Positions 35,722 to 46,476 of a stretch of 64,000 nucleotides of DNA are shown here, in pieces. The position numbers and the translations under genes are program-made. Every line of letters starts with the position of its first letter. The first letter of the stretch is position 1. Source of the stretch: Lineus longissimus (lineage: Eukaryota; Nemertea; Pilidiophora; Heteronemertea; Lineidae); contig NC_088316.1 of assembly GCF_910592395.1 (NCBI RefSeq), positions 868,001-932,000 on the forward strand, given 5' to 3'. Below the pieces are notes generated by a model. It saw only the letters and a program-made list of their open reading frames with translations. It made no database searches and was not told where the DNA came from.

Positions 35722-37402
35722 GGCAGATTTTATTCGCCTCTTATATGCGATATGCAAAAGAGCGCGCCGCAATTGTGACAAGGTCGCGCCGGTGGCAGAG
35801 TGATTTGCCGAAATAGTTCCAAGTAGTCGTTTATTTCGATAGTTGTACAGATTTTTCTCAACATATCGTATTCATATACCTCAGTGATATAAAAGATTAT
35901 GCTTGCAGTTGATTTAGCGTTTAAACGGCCTTTTTTTAAAGTTTTTAAAAATGGAGGTCAGCAGGGTCAGAGTCAATCAATGAATTGTTTTGAAAGACTC
36001 GGGCAGGGTCAAAAGAAATAGTTGTTGGCGCCGATGCTGTCAGCAATATGTCGGATTTCCGCCCCACCCGTGAGATTTGCTCTCGGCACGTCATGAGCAC
36101 ATTGAACTGCTAGTGAACCGTGCTGAATATGTACCGGCTACCGCTCTCTCCATCATCACCGACGATATGTGCCGTACCCCTTTAACCATCCAGGCACCAG
36201 TGGTTTTCAATATCCTCCGCCTCTCGATATGACGAAGGAGTAAAAAAAGCCCGAAGCTCAGGATACCCTTTGACTGACCAAAACGTTGTATTGACCTTGC
36301 ACTGTCAGTACACTGATAACCTAAATAACTATTTTGATTGCGTGTGACTGAACCTAGAAATTGACCTGTCACTTGATATAATAGGAATCAATAAGGCTTG
36401 AGACGGGGAAAAATACTAGTTTCAAAACCATCAAATTGCGAAATTGCCGACTGCGATTTTTGTCCATATAACTAAAAACTTTTGTTTCTCGAGGTTGTTT
36501 ATCAATGTCGACACTGAGGATACCACTCAATAGAGGTGAGTACACGTATAAGATCCAAAATACAAGTTCATGCAAAAAATCTCAGGCCCATTGTCTACTA
36601 GACCTGATTATACATCATGACGATAGTATTTAACACATGTAACAGGGCCAGGGTGCCTGGATTTGGGCTTCACCAGTCTTACAAAACTAACCCTGATTTC
36701 GGTCTAATACCGCCAACAGGTGCATTGTATATCCTGGATTTAGCGGTTAGGTGCTAACTCCTGCTGACTAACAGGCCTATCCTAAAGTCGGTATTATACC
36801 ACCTACTCACTAATAGGCCTAAGCTGGACCGCTCTACACTGGGTCATCATCAGTGTGAGTGTACAACATATCTTAAGTTTCGGCGAGCATACGACACATT
36901 CAAGCATTTCACTAATTCCAACGCCTAGTCATAATTCATATAGGATATTATACTTCCTAAGTTAAGCTCTAGAGATATCATGATAGGTCAACATAACACT
37001 AGAAACAAGGCCCTCCCATTGCAGTTTTGGAGGGGTTCAATCGGATAAAGATAATAAATGTGGGCATTACGCCCCTCATAATGAACAAATCTTTTGTAGG
37101 TTTCTTTTGTGTCGTCATCATTTCCTCTGTAGTTAAGCACGTATTTTTCTTTGGCAAACAGATACCTTTAGCTATGGCACCGTTGAAAACGTATTCTCCG
37201 ATCTGCCAATAGTAGGCGCTTTTCGCATATAACGATATCCTTTATCCAAGTTTATTTTCCCTTCCCTTCCTTTATCCTTATTCCTACCCTGATATCATCT
37301 TTTCCACAACATAAAAGCTCTATTTATACAACATACGCTGCGTTTTGAGAGAGCTAAAAACTAAACTTAGCGCATCTAATTTCAAGATTTATTATCGCCA
37401 TC

Positions 37403-37603
37403 ATGACGCACGACTCTGAAGAACACCTTTTCGAGAGCCAAAGGGACGATGTTCTAATGACTGCCTCGGAAAACGAACCTACAAAGGTAGACAAAGAACC
37501 AAGATGCGACGAAGTCGTAGAGAAGAGACGGATATGCTGCTGTCGGCTTCCTACATGGCTCGGAGCGGAGATGAAGGCTGTTTACAATCTTTCGTGGACA
37601 ATG
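37403..37603 (+). CDS. slc47a1: MATE exon 1
   Basis: ATG in context CATCATGA; donor gtaggt; 67 codons, phase 0. Acidic cytoplasmic N-terminus, the ICCCR cluster, then the start of TM1 (AVYNLSWTM). No other in-frame ATG was seen just upstream. Confidence 0.9.
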
Positions 37604-40600
37604 GTAGGTCGAAGGTATCCAAGCAAAACGCCCCTTGTCAAAACGCCCCCTAGTCAAAAGGTCCCCAAGTCAAAACGGCTCCTATCCTATTTTACACTTT
37701 TCAGTTCTGCGGCAATGTGACCTTCTCTTTCGGCTTTTGTCAATGAGTTAAAAAGGGTTTAATTGATAAATCCCAGTGTGCTTTATAAGGAACATCCCAT
37801 TTGACTTGGTGGTCATGGCACACAGACGTTAACAGCTATAATTGATGAAGTTTAGAAAATAGTATTTGACTTAGAAACCTATTTTCACCTTTGCAGGCTC
37901 TCGTGTTTTTGTTTAACACCATGCAAGGCCCGATCACTCTACTGTTCTCAGGTCATCTTGGCACCAAGCAGCTGGGCGGGGTTGCATTAGCAACCACGGT
38001 ACGTAGATGAATATAGAGGCGAATAGGTACATTTTCCTCCTGGTCACCTAAATCCAACACCCAAGTTTCCCTCTAAATCACCATGTGCTATATCAATATG
38101 ATAGACTATCCCAGCCACTACAGGACAGAAAAGAGGCGAACAGGCACATTATCCTCCTGGTCACATAAATCCAATTAAGTTTGTCATCGCCATTATTTTA
38201 CTCGATATACGATGAGCTCTTCCTCAAGGGATTTCTCTCGATCATATCCATCTAGAAGATGAAAACTTTCTTGTTACTGCAGGTGATCAAGGTGGCCGGA
38301 ACCACAATAGGAGCTGGTCTCGCGACAGCATGTGACACAACCTTCTCCCAGACCTTCGGTAGTGGAAATAAGAAATACGTCGGTGTCTACCTGCAAAGAG
38401 GTAATAGGTATGAATATCATCAAGTATAGTCTTATCTATACTTGATGAAATTATGGCGTATTTCTTTTGTTCAAAATCATGTTGCACAACTCTCTTGTTC
38501 GGTTGGTCAACACGTCCCCCTAATTTGAGTGACAAATTATTGATATCGGCTTCTATCTCCCAGTGCTGCTCATGACTTGTTTTTAATATCGAATAGAGAA
38601 ATGGTCGGGAAATGGCTGCAGTTCCCGTAGTGATAGGAATATATAGCCACATATGTTTTCATGAAGATCCAATTCCAATTACAAAATAAACGCCCTGTTG
38701 CAAAAAAGATAACTTTTCGATCAGCCCTCGATGTACGTACATTATATACCTGATGAACTTGTTAGTATTAGATGATATATCTTTTTAGGAATCATGATAA
38801 TAGGCCTGTTTGTCCTGCCGTGCTGGGCTGTTTTCCTCAACACGGAAAGTCTACTGCTGGCGACTGGCCAGGAGTCAGAGATTGCAAGGTATGAATGAGC
38901 TCACCATTTTGACTGACTGTCGTCAGCTAGGGAGAATGAGTTCATCCCAACTCTTCCCAGATGAAGTGAATGCCAATTTTCTCTGGAGATATCCCTGAGA
39001 ACGCCATATTCAGGGTTACTTTATGATAAATGTGCTAATTTTCCAATAGCAATATTGTTCGGTTCTGACCACATCGCATTATAAGTACAGGTGTATCTCA
39101 ACTTTCAGGATAGCCGGCCAATTTACCTTAATCTACATGCCAGCTTTACCGGTGAGTGTCACAACTTTGTTGATTTCTTTCGTGGTTCACAACTTTTTCA
39201 CGCGTCGATCCGGCTACGATTTTCGCGTGTCTGGTGAACTCTATACTGGCAACTGGGCCGCACATACACCGCATAACTTTTATGTCATTTGGACATACAT
39301 GTACTGTACATGTACATACACTGTACGAATGAGGGAGGACTAATAAAGAAATCATCCTGAGATTAAGGCATTTTTTACTCCTACGTCATCGACAGACGGA
39401 AGATTGAATACTAGTGTGCCAGGATGGTGAGAAATATGCATGTTTTTCCTACGAAGTCCTACTTTTATCTTTGCAGATGATGTACTTGTACACTGTATTG
39501 GCCAGATATATCAGGAATCAGGTAGGTGACACAAGGTCTCTTTTTAAAACATTAATTCGGGTATTAGATATGTATTTCTGAGTCGAGAATACTAGTGATT
39601 ATCAATAAACCACTTCCAGATTCCAACATAAATTCTTCACTTCACCACCGGTGTAAAACTTTGAAATGTCCTAGGAAAGCATGTCCGGGTAACAAAGGAT
39701 TTCATTATGCACTTTTAATACCATGCAGAGGTATTGACAGTCTACAGAAGTATACCTTTATTCGTCAGAATCAGGGGGAAATAACATAGATTCTTGACCT
39801 GCAAGCATGTTTAGCAAGCATGGCTTGGTTCATTACGTTAATTTGCCCTCGCCGGTTTTAGGCCCATCGATCCCCATTGAAGTTGTTTCGTGGGGGTCGA
39901 TGTTAGCAAGACTTGCCCTGAAAACCTTTGATAAGACAGTAGAAAAATGGAAATTTAATCCTGGTTGCGTAAGGCTGGATTCTTTGCGAGGTAAGGAGCA
40001 AAATAATGTAATGTTTTCAGAGCGGTTGGCCAAGCGGCTCTCCGAGCGCCGCACAAAATGAAACTTATTCGGCGAGCGGCTTGCCAAATAATCCCGGCCA
40101 ATCCTTCAAGTTAATTTCACTCTCCCGCTCCAGGGTATTTTGATTCCGTTTCTCGTCATCGGTATCTGCGGACTCGTCATCAACACGCTGTGTCAGTACG
40201 TATTCGTCATGGCACTCGACTTTGGAACGGAGTAAGTAAAAGGAATCTTCAGGTCCGACATATTCTGATAGTTTTTCACAATTCTTGAAGGGCCTTTAAT
40301 CCCAACTAGCGCCAACATACCTCTTGACTCCTGGGGCAGTCCAGTCATCCTGACGTAGACTTCCTGTGGGGAGGGACGAGGCAGATCTGCCTCCGGAGTG
40401 TACCACATGCTATGTTGTTCCTCTTCAGCAGTAACCATATTTGAATAACATTTCACCCTTTGCTTTCAGCGGTTCTGCTATCGGTAGAATATTTGGAACA
40501 TATACTCTGGCCCTAGGGACGCTAGGTTATATCCTCATTTCCAAAATATACAAGGAGACTTGGTCGGGTGAGTTGTCGAGTTCAATCTCCAAGCCTCGCC

Positions 40601-42930
40601 ATTGGTATGCTTGCTTAGTGATAGACTAGCACCGCTTACCAGCATGTTTTTGATCGACGGTGCAAATCGCTGCTATGGGCGAGAAAAAGATCTCTCCTCT
40701 GCTGAACCTATGCACTAATGTCTTTCAACCATCTTACAGGTTTCACAGCGGATGCGTTCCAGGACTGGGGCAACTTTCTCTCCTTGGCAGTGTTCGGCCT
40801 ACTCAACAGTTTCCTCATATGGCTTGGCTTCGAGGCCGGTACAATCCTGGCGGGGACACTGGGGGAGATTCAACTCGGGGCTCAATCAATTACATTCCAG
40901 ATAGAGACAATCACCTTTTGCGTAAGTTAGACATGTTCCATAGCTGTTGCTCTTGGTGTACGCCACATCCTCCAAGGCTGCACTCTGTCTCAAGTCCTGT
41001 ACAATTATACCTGATGGCGATATGATCGAGACGCCAAGAACTGACTAAGCCTGACGGAGCCAACCTAAATTCCACCGCTCATTTCGTCGCAGCCATAGAA
41101 CTTGAAGCTGTCGTCGAGCACCAAGGACATGAACTCAAACTATTCAGTTAAAGTTATAATTACACATCGTCCTCATCGTCGCAATTGTTCTGATACGGTG
41201 ATATCTCTCTGTTTCAGTTCTCCATGGGGACTGGTGTTGGTACCAACATACGAGTTGGACACCTTCTTGGCGCCAACAATCCAAAACAGGCCAGACGTGC
41301 AGTGTTTGGTGGATACGCTCTTGTCTGTAAGTTACCGAAGCCGCCTCGATCTGAACACCGGTGGCGCAATGTGACGGTGCCCGTGCCGGGCCAACTACGA
41401 TGGTGCCCCATCTGTTCCAACGTTGGTATATGCCCTGATGCCAGCTTAGAAAAGGTTCTGTAGATGAATTATTATAACTGCGATGTAAGGGGAAATAACG
41501 TTATAGCCTTTCTTTGTAGGTATTGAGTCAGTGGTCCTGGTGACTTTCCTGCTGAGCCTCAAAGACTACCTTCCAATGATATTTTCTGATGACCCAGATG
41601 TGATAAAGACGTCGTCCAATATTATTCCGATATTAGCCTTGTTTAACTTCTTCGATATGATATGTGTAAGTATGCAAAAATATGTCCCAATATAATCTTA
41701 GATCTTATTTTGACATTTTTACAATAGAGGGCTAGCACTATTCGGTGGTTTCAGCAGTACAGCATCCAAGCGCTAGAAATGGTAGATAAAGTACAAATGG
41801 AAGATAAATCACGGTGACTCCTGTTTGACGGACGATTCTGTATCCATTAGATGAGCCCTTTTTGTTAAAACATGATTTGATGTGTTGATGTTTCCTAAGG
41901 GAGAGGCTGAATGTATTCAATAATTCAAACCACGGACAACAACGCATATTTTCCTACACACCGGACGCAGTGACATTTCCACTTGTTTTCTTTGCAGGGT
42001 TGTTCGTCTGGTATACTGCGCGGCTGCGGCAGACAAAGGACCTCCGCGATGATAGTATTCTGTGGGATGTACTTGGTGGGCCTACCATTAGGGATATCCC
42101 TGATGTTCCTGACCGACCTTGGGACGGCCGGGTTCTGGTGGGGCGTGACCTTAGCGCTGTGTATTGAATCTATTGCTTACTTCACAGCAGTGATGAAGAC
42201 TGACTGGGATAAGGAAGCACAGGATGTACGTATACCCACTCGAGCTCTTACACCCTCCGGAAGCCATCCCTCCCTCACGTACATGTTTACCTTCATCGAT
42301 CTTTATGGAAAGAATTCACAACAAAGTATTTCGCTTTAGATTTCTCCGTTCCGACCAGGGTTTGTTAAACTTTGAAGTAGTCATGACTACTCAGTCGTTG
42401 AACTTATCAAAGAGTCGGTGATATTACAAAAAAAGTGACCTGAACATTAAAGATCCAGATCGTGGAGCTAAAGAACATGAGGCCCCTATTCTAAACCTAT
42501 TTCATTTCAGGCACAAGTTCGAGCGGGCGTGAAACGGAAGCTGGCTGAAGAAAGAGCGAGGGAATCAGAAACAACAGCGCTACTAATCGAAGAGAAACAG
42601 CAGCTGCCGAAGCAAACCAACAAGATACCACAACAACGAAAATACTGCGGGGAATACGACAGCAGTCAGGTTGATATCAGCATCGCGACCAGGATATCAA
42701 CCCGCCTCTCCACGTCACAACTTGTGTTCAGACGATCATTGTTTGTTTTGACCGCCATCTTGGTCCTCGCGATCGGGATATTCTGTAGATTTCATTTTCA
42801 TTTTACAAATGTGACATCATTGTGTATTCCGAGTAATTTCAATTCCTCTGGAATTGTCTCTAATGTTACAAATTCGACTGGCACGTGGATTACAGTTGGT
42901 AACGTGACCTTTCCTCTCTGTCGTGTGTGA
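37403..42930 (+). CDS. slc47a1: MATE-family multidrug and toxin extrusion transporter (SLC47)
   Basis: Thirteen exons join into 629 codons and TGA with every phase matching. The protein follows human MATE1 throughout: SGHLG in TM1-2, ACDT.FSQTFGS, LQRG, W..FLNTE, IYMPALP, QDW, GAQSI, RVGHLLGAN, GILRGCGRQ, LVGLPLGI. It ends with a thirteenth helix (SLFVLTAILVLAIGIF). The family exports organic cations at the plasma membrane in exchange for protons. Without gaps from the QDW motif on, human E273, E278, E300 and E389 fall on I295, E300, Q322 and D411, so three of the four acidic transport residues are changed. The N-terminus has an ICCCR cysteine cluster. After TM13 the outer tail carries five N-glycosylation sequons. 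AATAAA signals follow at 43270 and 43298. A weak TATA-like TATTTATAC lies near 37320. Confidence 0.97.
37897..37998 (+). CDS. slc47a1: MATE exon 2
   Basis: Acceptor ctttgcag, donor gtacgt, phase 0. Encodes ALVFLFNTMQGPITLLFSGH and LGGVALATT, the end of TM1 and the G-H-L-G loop. Confidence 0.93.
38283..38400 (+). CDS. slc47a1: MATE exon 3
   Basis: Acceptor tactgcag, donor gtaata, ends in phase 1. Encodes TM2 with AGLATACDTTFSQTFGSGN and VGVYLQR, a family signature. A 13-base-pair hairpin lies just inside the following intron (38417-38448). Confidence 0.95.
38417..38448. repeat. Hairpin, 13-base-pair perfect stem
   Basis: TCATCAAGTATAG (38417-38429) and CTATACTTGATGA (38436-38448) are exact complements around a six-base loop, 17 bases inside the intron after MATE exon 3. 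Confidence 0.85.
38789..38888 (+). CDS. slc47a1: MATE exon 4
   Basis: Acceptor ctttttag, donor gtatga; phase 1 in, 2 out. Encodes TM3 (IMIIGLFVLPCWAVFLNTES). Confidence 0.93.
39109..39151 (+). CDS. slc47a1: MATE exon 5
   Basis: A 43-base exon; acceptor actttcag, donor gtgagt; phase 2 in, 0 out. Encodes IAGQFTLIYMPALP, the family's 'F.P.LP' helix. Confidence 0.92.
39477..39521 (+). CDS. slc47a1: MATE exon 6
   Basis: A 45-base exon, phase 0 on both sides; acceptor tctttgcag, donor gtaggt. Encodes MMYLYTVLARYIRNQ, equivalent to 'FLYMLQVKYLLNQ' of the human protein. Confidence 0.92.
40134..40231 (+). CDS. slc47a1: MATE exon 7
   Basis: Acceptor cgctccag, donor gtaagt, phase 0 in, 2 out. Encodes the next helix: GILIPFLVIGICGLVINTLC then QYVFVMALDFGT. 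Confidence 0.93.
40470..40567 (+). CDS. slc47a1: MATE exon 8
   Basis: Acceptor gctttcag, donor gtgagt, phase 2 in, 1 out. Encodes GSAIGRIFGTYTLALGTLGY and the cytoplasmic ISKIYKETWS loop. Confidence 0.92.
40740..40921 (+). CDS. slc47a1: MATE exon 9
   Basis: Acceptor atcttacag, donor gtaagt, phase 1 in, 0 out. Encodes residues 270-329: FQDWGNFLSLAV, then IWLGFEAGT, then LGEIQLGAQSITFQIE. It holds I295, E300 and Q322, the sites matching human E273, E278 and E300. Confidence 0.95.
41218..41326 (+). CDS. slc47a1: MATE exon 10
   Basis: Acceptor tgtttcag, donor gtaagt, phase 0 in, 1 out. Encodes FSMGTGVGTNIRVGHLLGAN and NPKQARRAV; the R-V-G-x-x-L-G-A motif is conserved in MATE proteins. Confidence 0.95.
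41520..41665 (+). CDS. slc47a1: MATE exon 11
   Basis: Acceptor ctttgtag, donor gtaagt, phase 1 in, 0 out. Encodes a helix, the IFSDDPDVIK loop ('FTxDxxI' in relatives) and FNFFDMIC, with D411 where human MATE1 has E389. Confidence 0.95.
41998..42225 (+). CDS. slc47a1: MATE exon 12
   Basis: Acceptor tctttgcag, donor gtacgt, phase 0 on both sides, 76 codons. Encodes GCSSGILRGCGRQ, then MYLVGLPLGISLMF and GTAGFWWGVTLALC, the conserved TM10-12 region. Confidence 0.96.
42511..42930 (+). CDS. slc47a1: MATE exon 13
   Basis: Acceptor catttcag; 139 codons and TGA. Starts with a charged loop (KRKLAEERARESE), continues with LVFRRSLFVLTAILVLAIGI (TM13) and ends in an outer tail of about 45 residues. 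The tail carries sequons NVT, NSS, NVT, NST and NVT and two cysteines. Confidence 0.93.
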   Translation, partial: AQVRAGVKRKLAEERARESETTALLIEEKQQLPKQTNKIPQQRKYCGEYDSSQVDISIATRISTRLSTSQLVFRRSLFVLTAILVLAIGIFCRFHFHFTNVTSLCIPSNFNSSGIVSNVTNSTGTWITVGNVTFPLCRV

Positions 42931-43269
42931 TTTGGACTTGTCGCTGATGTGCCTCAACATGTAGGAGACGAACCTTGTTGTAGTCTTATTTCGTTTAATC
43001 CTGCAAGAGAGTGCTGCGGAGCATTTAGTGGGGATGTGAAAAAAAACATAGGCCTCCCGCCCTTCCCCATCTCGTGGACCAAAAACCAGCATGCGACCAG
43101 CTCAATAGTTCCAGAGACCTTCAGTATGTCAAAACGGAGCTGAAGAGAAAGAAGAAGATATCGGTCTTGTTCGAAGAGGGGAACCTTGATAATGACAATA
43201 TCACTGCTTCTCCAGAGTGAAGATGCAGTTAAGAAAATAACATGTTAAAATTCATTTGGAAGGTGTAGG

Positions 43270-43303
43270 AATAAACTCATGTTCTGAAATCAAATGCAAT
43301 AAA
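43270..43303 (+). terminator. Probable MATE polyadenylation signals
   Basis: AATAAA at 43270-43275 and again at 43298-43303, about 340-370 bases after the MATE stop codon; a further AATAAA follows near 43329. Confidence 0.55.
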
Positions 43304-44633
43304 ATGTAAAATATAGCAATAGAACGAAATGAAATAAAACAGAATAGCAACAAAGTGCAAAGTGCTCTTTCCCTTTCAATTGATAGGCCTACAGTTGAAG
43401 GTGGGATATGATATAAGCACCGGTGTGATGGAAATATGGGCTCCCTGGAGAGATAGTCCAGGGAAGAATATGATATATTGTTACATTTGTCATCCAAGGT
43501 CTTTCCATCCTGAAGAAATCAGGGGTTCATGTTCCCTTCTTCGGCCCTGTTTTTGCGCAATTCACCATTGCTGAACAATCATGACTAATTCACCAGGGGG
43601 ACTCGATTCCTTTCACAACGGGACAGAAGGAACAACTAAAGTTAATTACCAATCCAATGCCTTCATGAATGATTTCGTACTCTTTTCAATTTGCTTCAAG
43701 TTTTCGAAAAGTAAGTCGCTCTGGAACGAAAGGAAATGATAGAATGGCACATCCTGATATCAGGTTTTTGATACTACGTCATATACAGGCCTACAAATGT
43801 TTGAAATATCGAGAGGCGGAGTTGGAATTGAAAACAACTGGTGCCGGGGATAGCTAAACAACGGAGCATGCTTCTGCGTACATTTGTGTACAGCATACAT
43901 ATGTAATACATGCGCAATGATAGTCATGATAGTGGAATCGAAACTGATGTCGCGTATTGAGAAACCGATGGCCACTTACCATATTGTCTCAGCTTCGGGT
44001 AAAAAACGGCTCAAATAAAAGCGAAATTGATGGAAAGCTGCATTAGTTCATATCAACAAGCTGCAGTTAAAGTAAATAATTCAATGCGAAAAGCCAAAGC
44101 GAAATAGAACACAAGCAACCATCACCATGTGTTCGCCGTTCATGCCGGCCGTGCCCGGTTTTTTTTCGTACTATGGTTAGGCCCAGCCGCGAGCTGCCGG
44201 GCGGCGCACGGGCGCGCGTCATGTAGGATTCTTCGGGTGATTTATTTAGTGTTTATTTTAAGATATTTAAGAGTAATGGGATGATTCACCATGGTTATTC
44301 ATAGTTGTAGCAAGGATCTTCTGAGAGGCGGTCGATATCCCCCCCCCCCCCAAAAAAAAACGGTGGATTTTTTCCGTTATTTCAACGATTTTTCCCTATG
44401 AAGGGAGGCATCGCACCGACTGGGCTATACGCGTGTGGGGTTCAATTCCTAAGGCAGGGTAGTTTTCCAATATTCGCGGGATTTCATCGGTCAATTTTGA
44501 TAAGGACGTCTTTCAGCACTGAGGATTTTTACGGTCAAATTTCCAATGATATTTTCCAAAAAAGAGAGTGAGTGACTCAACCACTCTTTTGCGTTCGATT
44601 TTGACCAGTACAATATAATAGTGTCCTACTAAT

Positions 44634-45300
44634 CAGGATGTGACAACCTTTGTCTGTTTTACTCACCCTTCATCCTACTCATTGTCTCGCGCTCAAATCA
44701 GGATGTGACACTTTATCTCCAAAGCTGTCCTTCTCTCTCCTCCTACGTTTTATATTCGTCATCGTCAGGATGTGACTCTATTTGTCTTAGGTCAGGATGT
44801 GACTCTTTTTGTATTAGGTCAGGATGTGACTCTATTTGTCTTAGGTCAGGATGTGACTCTATTTGTCTTAGGTCAGGATGTGACTCTATTTGTCTTAGGT
44901 CAGGATGTGACATGTTGTCTCTGAAACTTTCCTACTGAGTACGCCTATGCCTCCTTTTAATCATTGTCAGGATGTGACTGTCTTTGTCTTTCAAACAAGT
45001 CTCACTATCAGGTCAGGGTGTGACATTTGTCTCTCAAACTGTCCTACTAGCAGATGTGACAATCTACGTTTCCTTTAAATCGTTAGAATGTGGCCACTGA
45101 AGGTTTCACAAAGGAAAAAGCCTAAGTTTTAGCCATTTCGTAGTTTTTGGCACGTCACATACATCTCATTGTCATCACTGTCAGGATGTGACTCTATTTG
45201 TCTTTCACACAGTCGAACTATCAGGTCAAGATGTGACATTTTTTCTCTGAACTGTACTACTATCAGGATGTGACAGTCTACGAGTCCTTTTCCTCATTGT
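44634..45300. repeat. 27-base minisatellite with dispersed relatives
   Basis: Units of GTCAGGATGTGACTCTATTT plus GTCTTAG start at 44764, 44791, 44818, 44845 and 44872, with a partial unit at 44899. Single 'TCAGGATGTGACT' phrases continue irregularly from 44634 to about 45270. The nine-residue repeat SGCDSICLR in one frame is an artefact of the 27-base period. Confidence 0.92.
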
Positions 45301-45346
45301 CTGGATGAGACTGTCTTTGTCCACCACACTATCACGTTGTGACAAT

Positions 45347-45458
45347 GGCTGATATGACTAGTCTAGCAAATGCTTTTACTTCAATTTTGTACAGAAAGGC
45401 CTAGTGTAAATGTACATGTAGTTTTAGATAAAAGCATTTGCTAGTCTCTATATCACCC
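45347..45458. mobile_element. MITE-like element, family C, copy 2
   Basis: GCAAATGCTTTTA and TAAAAGCATTTGC arms enclose TTTTGTACAGAAAGGCCTAG, matching 6708-6825 over about 110 bases; the outer ends read CTGATAT and ATATCACCC. Confidence 0.78.
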
Positions 45459-45612
45459 GGTGTCTGTCGCTTTTTCCTCTATCAGTGTCTGGATGTTACT
45501 GTCTTTGTCTTCCACACAGCCTCACTATTAAGTCACTCTTGAAGGATGTTTTTCAAAATTCATCAAACAGCAAGTCCTTTTTTCAATAATAATCAAGTTT
45601 TATTAAACACTA

Positions 45613-46040
45613 AAGTCGTACTTCCACCTATCAAATCCCCGTGTCTTTTGCGCTTACACCTATGAATTACCGTGTCTAAATAGACCTGTGTGTCAAATCC
45701 CCGTGTCTATTAGCCCCATCGAGCTCGATGGGGCTAATCAGGGGCTAATTAAGACCTGTGTTCAACACAGGTTTTTTGATAGGTGGAATCTGAAAAGACA
45801 TGGCAATTGCAAGTTCTAAGATCCGGCGACAGATGGCGCGGTGTAGTTGCCTCGGTATTGCGCATGCGAAATTCCCCTCCAACAGGAAAGAAACACAGGA
45901 GAGCTCCCTACCGACAGCGCACCTGTCGCCGAGGCTATTAAACATTGATAGGTGTAAGTGCGCCCCCGGTTTTTTGACACACGGCGAAGACACGGGTCTT
46001 GAAAAAACACGGGGTTTTATGATAAGTGGAACTACGACTT
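45613..46040. mobile_element. Foldback element, 428 bases
   Basis: Ends AAGTCGTACTTCCACCTATC and (complement of the right end) AAGTCGTAGTTCCACTTATC; both arms continue with CCCCGTGT repeats. Inside is a perfect 30-base palindrome (45709-45738, centred on GAGCTC) and a second one, ACCTGTGTTCAACACAGGT. No convincing ORF. Confidence 0.72.
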
Positions 46041-46172
46041 AATTGTATACATGAGTCACCCTCATTCCTCCTAAACAACAAAGTAAAGCAAATTATTTAT
46101 GCTTGATTCCGGTCTCCTGTAAAATTATAATTCCAAAGTAAGAATAGAATTTTCTGCATTATCATCTTGCAG

Positions 46173-46334
46173 ATTCTCACTGAGACAACAAAAGCTGGTA
46201 TAGTCCATCTGAAAAATGAAATTATGAGGAGGGTCTGTCATCACATTGAAGAGATAACAATTCAAAATTCAACAAGACTGGCTCCTTGTTTTGCTGAAGA
46301 CATAAAACTAGGAATTCAAGAAATCACTGTATAA
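46173..46334 (+). other. Possible orphan terminal exon
   Basis: A strong acceptor (CATCTTGCAG) is followed by 53 open codons (starting ILTETTKAGIVHLKNEIMRR) and TAA, with AATAAATAAA about 35 bases later. This looks like a 3' terminal exon, but I recognise no family and no partner exons. Phase 0 would permit alternative splicing from MATE exon 12; that is speculation. Confidence 0.25.
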
Positions 46335-46476
46335 TTATACAAACAATTACATGTAAATGGGATATTTACAATAAATAAAAAACCAAAATGAATGGTATGT
46401 AGCATATTCTGCCAAGTATAAATAAAGACTAGCAACTACGCCCAGACCACCCTACAAAACCACTATCTCGATTATT

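Larger units (their letters stand above)
28378..37402. other. 9-kb intergenic region rich in repeats
   Basis: Holds a family B element, degenerate duplications (30190-30430; 31030-31265), two tRNA-like SINE heads, a CCATGG-rich satellite, a CCA microsatellite and a minus-strand tRNA-like sequence. A 10-base-stem hairpin lies at 33838-33873. I found no exon, and in particular no glutamate receptor ligand-binding or channel exon on either strand. Confidence 0.6.
37604..42510 (+). other. Introns of the MATE gene
   Basis: Twelve introns of about 190 to 620 bases, all GT-AG. Apart from a CAAAACGCCCC micro-repeat at 37620-37680 and the hairpin at 38417-38448 I see no repeats, a clear contrast with the neighbouring intergenic DNA. 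Confidence 0.75.

Noticed and set aside
44705-44938. 77-residue frame with SGCDSICLR repeats
   Set aside because: The 27-base minisatellite period is a multiple of three, so it stays open by construction; no splice sites or homology.
45800-46042. 80-residue frame
   Set aside because: Falls inside the 428-base foldback element and competes with antisense frames of similar length; no homology.
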